From positions 1 to 21,792 of the forward strand of contig JALNYP010000065.1 of the NCBI GenBank assembly GCA_023229795.1: a stretch of 21,792 bases of DNA, read 5' to 3'. Made by a program: the position numbers and the translations under genes. This DNA is from Syntrophobacterales bacterium. GTDB lineage: Bacteria > Desulfobacterota > Desulfobaccia > Desulfobaccales > 0-14-0-80-60-11. The notes beneath the pieces are model-generated. The model searched no databases. It was not told where the DNA came from and was given only the letters and a program-made list of their open reading frames with translations. Positions 21,114 through 21,792 of the stretch are shown in pieces (the first letter of the stretch is position 1; every line of letters begins with the position of its first letter).

Positions 21114-21792
21114 TTATAATTCATCGGCATCACCGGCATCGTAGGACGCCTGCAATTCTTTCAGCAAATTATTTTGGTTGTCTTCCGGGTTGGTTTTGCG
21201 ACGCCGGGTGGCCTTCTTAAAGGTGTCTTGCGACCACCAGGTAGGCAAATTAAGCTTCTTGCCGGTAAAAATCTCCTCCACCGTGAGAATTTGCAGGCGG
21301 GAAAAACGTTGCTGCGGAAATTGAGGGTCAAGCAATGACCCCGCCTCGTCCGCCTCTGCCTGCATCTGCCGGGTGGGCCGTTTTAGCGTCAGGAAGACGC
21401 CGATCTCCGCCTTCTCCCGCTCCAGCACCCCCTTCAAATCCCGGACTTGGGAGACCCCAACGTGACCGCCTTTTACCTGCAAGATAATCTTTTTATATTC
21501 GCCGCTGTATTCGTCTCGCAGGTTCATGACCCCATCAATGCCCCGATCCGCCCCCCTTTTATCCTGGGCGCTGCGGGCCCCCACCATGGCCAGGACCCAA
21601 CACTCAAATTGAAAGGGGTTGAGTTGGAATAACCGCTCGGCGCTGGGCAGGTCTCGGGGAATCCCGATTTCTTCGTAAGGGGCGAGTTCGTTTTTGAAGG
21701 AATCTTGCAGTCGCTTCCTGATCAGGTCAATGGCCAGATAGGTAACGTCGATGCCGATCCAGCGGCGTTTGAGACGTTCGGCCACTACCACC
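21114..21792 (-). CDS. DNA methyltransferase-restriction endonuclease fusion, C-terminal fragment (cut by the window edge)
   Basis: About 226 residues of a longer protein; the 5' part lies beyond position 21792, so the GTG at 21791 is not a real start. The first residues (VAERLKRRWIGIDVTYLAIDLIRKRL) match the SAM-binding end of N4/N6-type DNA methyltransferases (usual form GTTLVAAxRLGRRWIGIDI). After a linker, residues about 55-145 form an Mrr-like PD-(D/E)xK endonuclease domain: FQFECWVL (E63), GADRGIDG (D86), IILQVKGG (Q105, K107). The tail is charged. This suggests a single-chain restriction-modification enzyme that modifies and cuts DNA. It is AT-richer than its neighbours, as is common for transferred defence genes. 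Confidence 0.82.
   Translation of the reverse strand, partial: VVVAERLKRRWIGIDVTYLAIDLIRKRLQDSFKNELAPYEEIGIPRDLPSAERLFQLNPFQFECWVLAMVGARSAQDKRGADRGIDGVMNLRDEYSGEYKKIILQVKGGHVGVSQVRDLKGVLEREKAEIGVFLTLKRPTRQMQAEADEAGSLLDPQFPQQRFSRLQILTVEEIFTGKKLNLPTWWSQDTFKKATRRRKTNPEDNQNNLLKELQASYDAGDADEL

Overview
The window is about 21.8 kb of GC-rich bacterial chromosome with no rRNA or tRNA. A sulfate-reducer-like or syntrophic deltaproteobacterium (Desulfobacterota) is the most likely source. The hints are a CooC-type nickel-insertion ATPase (carbon monoxide dehydrogenase maturation), a phasin-like small protein, a four-cysteine module often seen in Geobacter/Desulfo signalling proteins, a rubredoxin-like multi-cysteine protein, and frequent intergenic palindromes. 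The lineage is an inference from gene content and style, not from a marker alignment.

Layout from left to right. A ComEC-family channel (minus strand) is followed by a secreted lytic transglycosylase (plus strand), then a large MscS/MscK-type mechanosensitive channel (minus strand). The centre holds a magnesium operon on the plus strand: a promoter, an M-box (ykoK) magnesium riboswitch with an intrinsic terminator and a mutually exclusive antiterminator, a soluble protein made of PRC-barrel-like, MgtE-N and paired CBS domains, and an overlapping NRAMP-related transporter whose metal-site motifs are changed in the way expected for a hard cation such as Mg2+. Next come a TIGR01777 epimerase (plus) convergent with an O-methyltransferase-like gene (minus). 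A long minus-strand series follows, in transcription order: prmA, a small membrane protein with a cysteine quartet, a phasin-like protein, rsmE, a TIGR01212 radical SAM protein, and two tandem TVP38/TMEM64 paralogues ending at a clear terminator. Upstream of prmA is a divergent zinc-ribbon protein. Then, on the minus strand in transcription order, come cooC, an AmpG-like MFS transporter and a THEP1 NTPase. A PaaI-type thioesterase (plus) and the C-terminal part of a DNA methyltransferase-endonuclease fusion (minus, cut by the right edge) close the window.

The most interesting functional unit is the magnesium operon. The sensor half of MgtE is encoded without its membrane channel and sits next to a structurally unrelated NRAMP-fold carrier, both under an M-box, which suggests a split sensor/transporter system. 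The ComEC protein has lost the histidines of its C-terminal metallo-beta-lactamase-like domain and carries an internal 40-residue-offset duplication. The 3' ends of many genes carry short 7- to 8-nt tandem words (GGGTTCT, AGGGGTT, AGCTGAT and GGCGAAAA types). In two cases the words run into the coding sequence and supply the last codons and the stop, and in others they form terminator hairpins.
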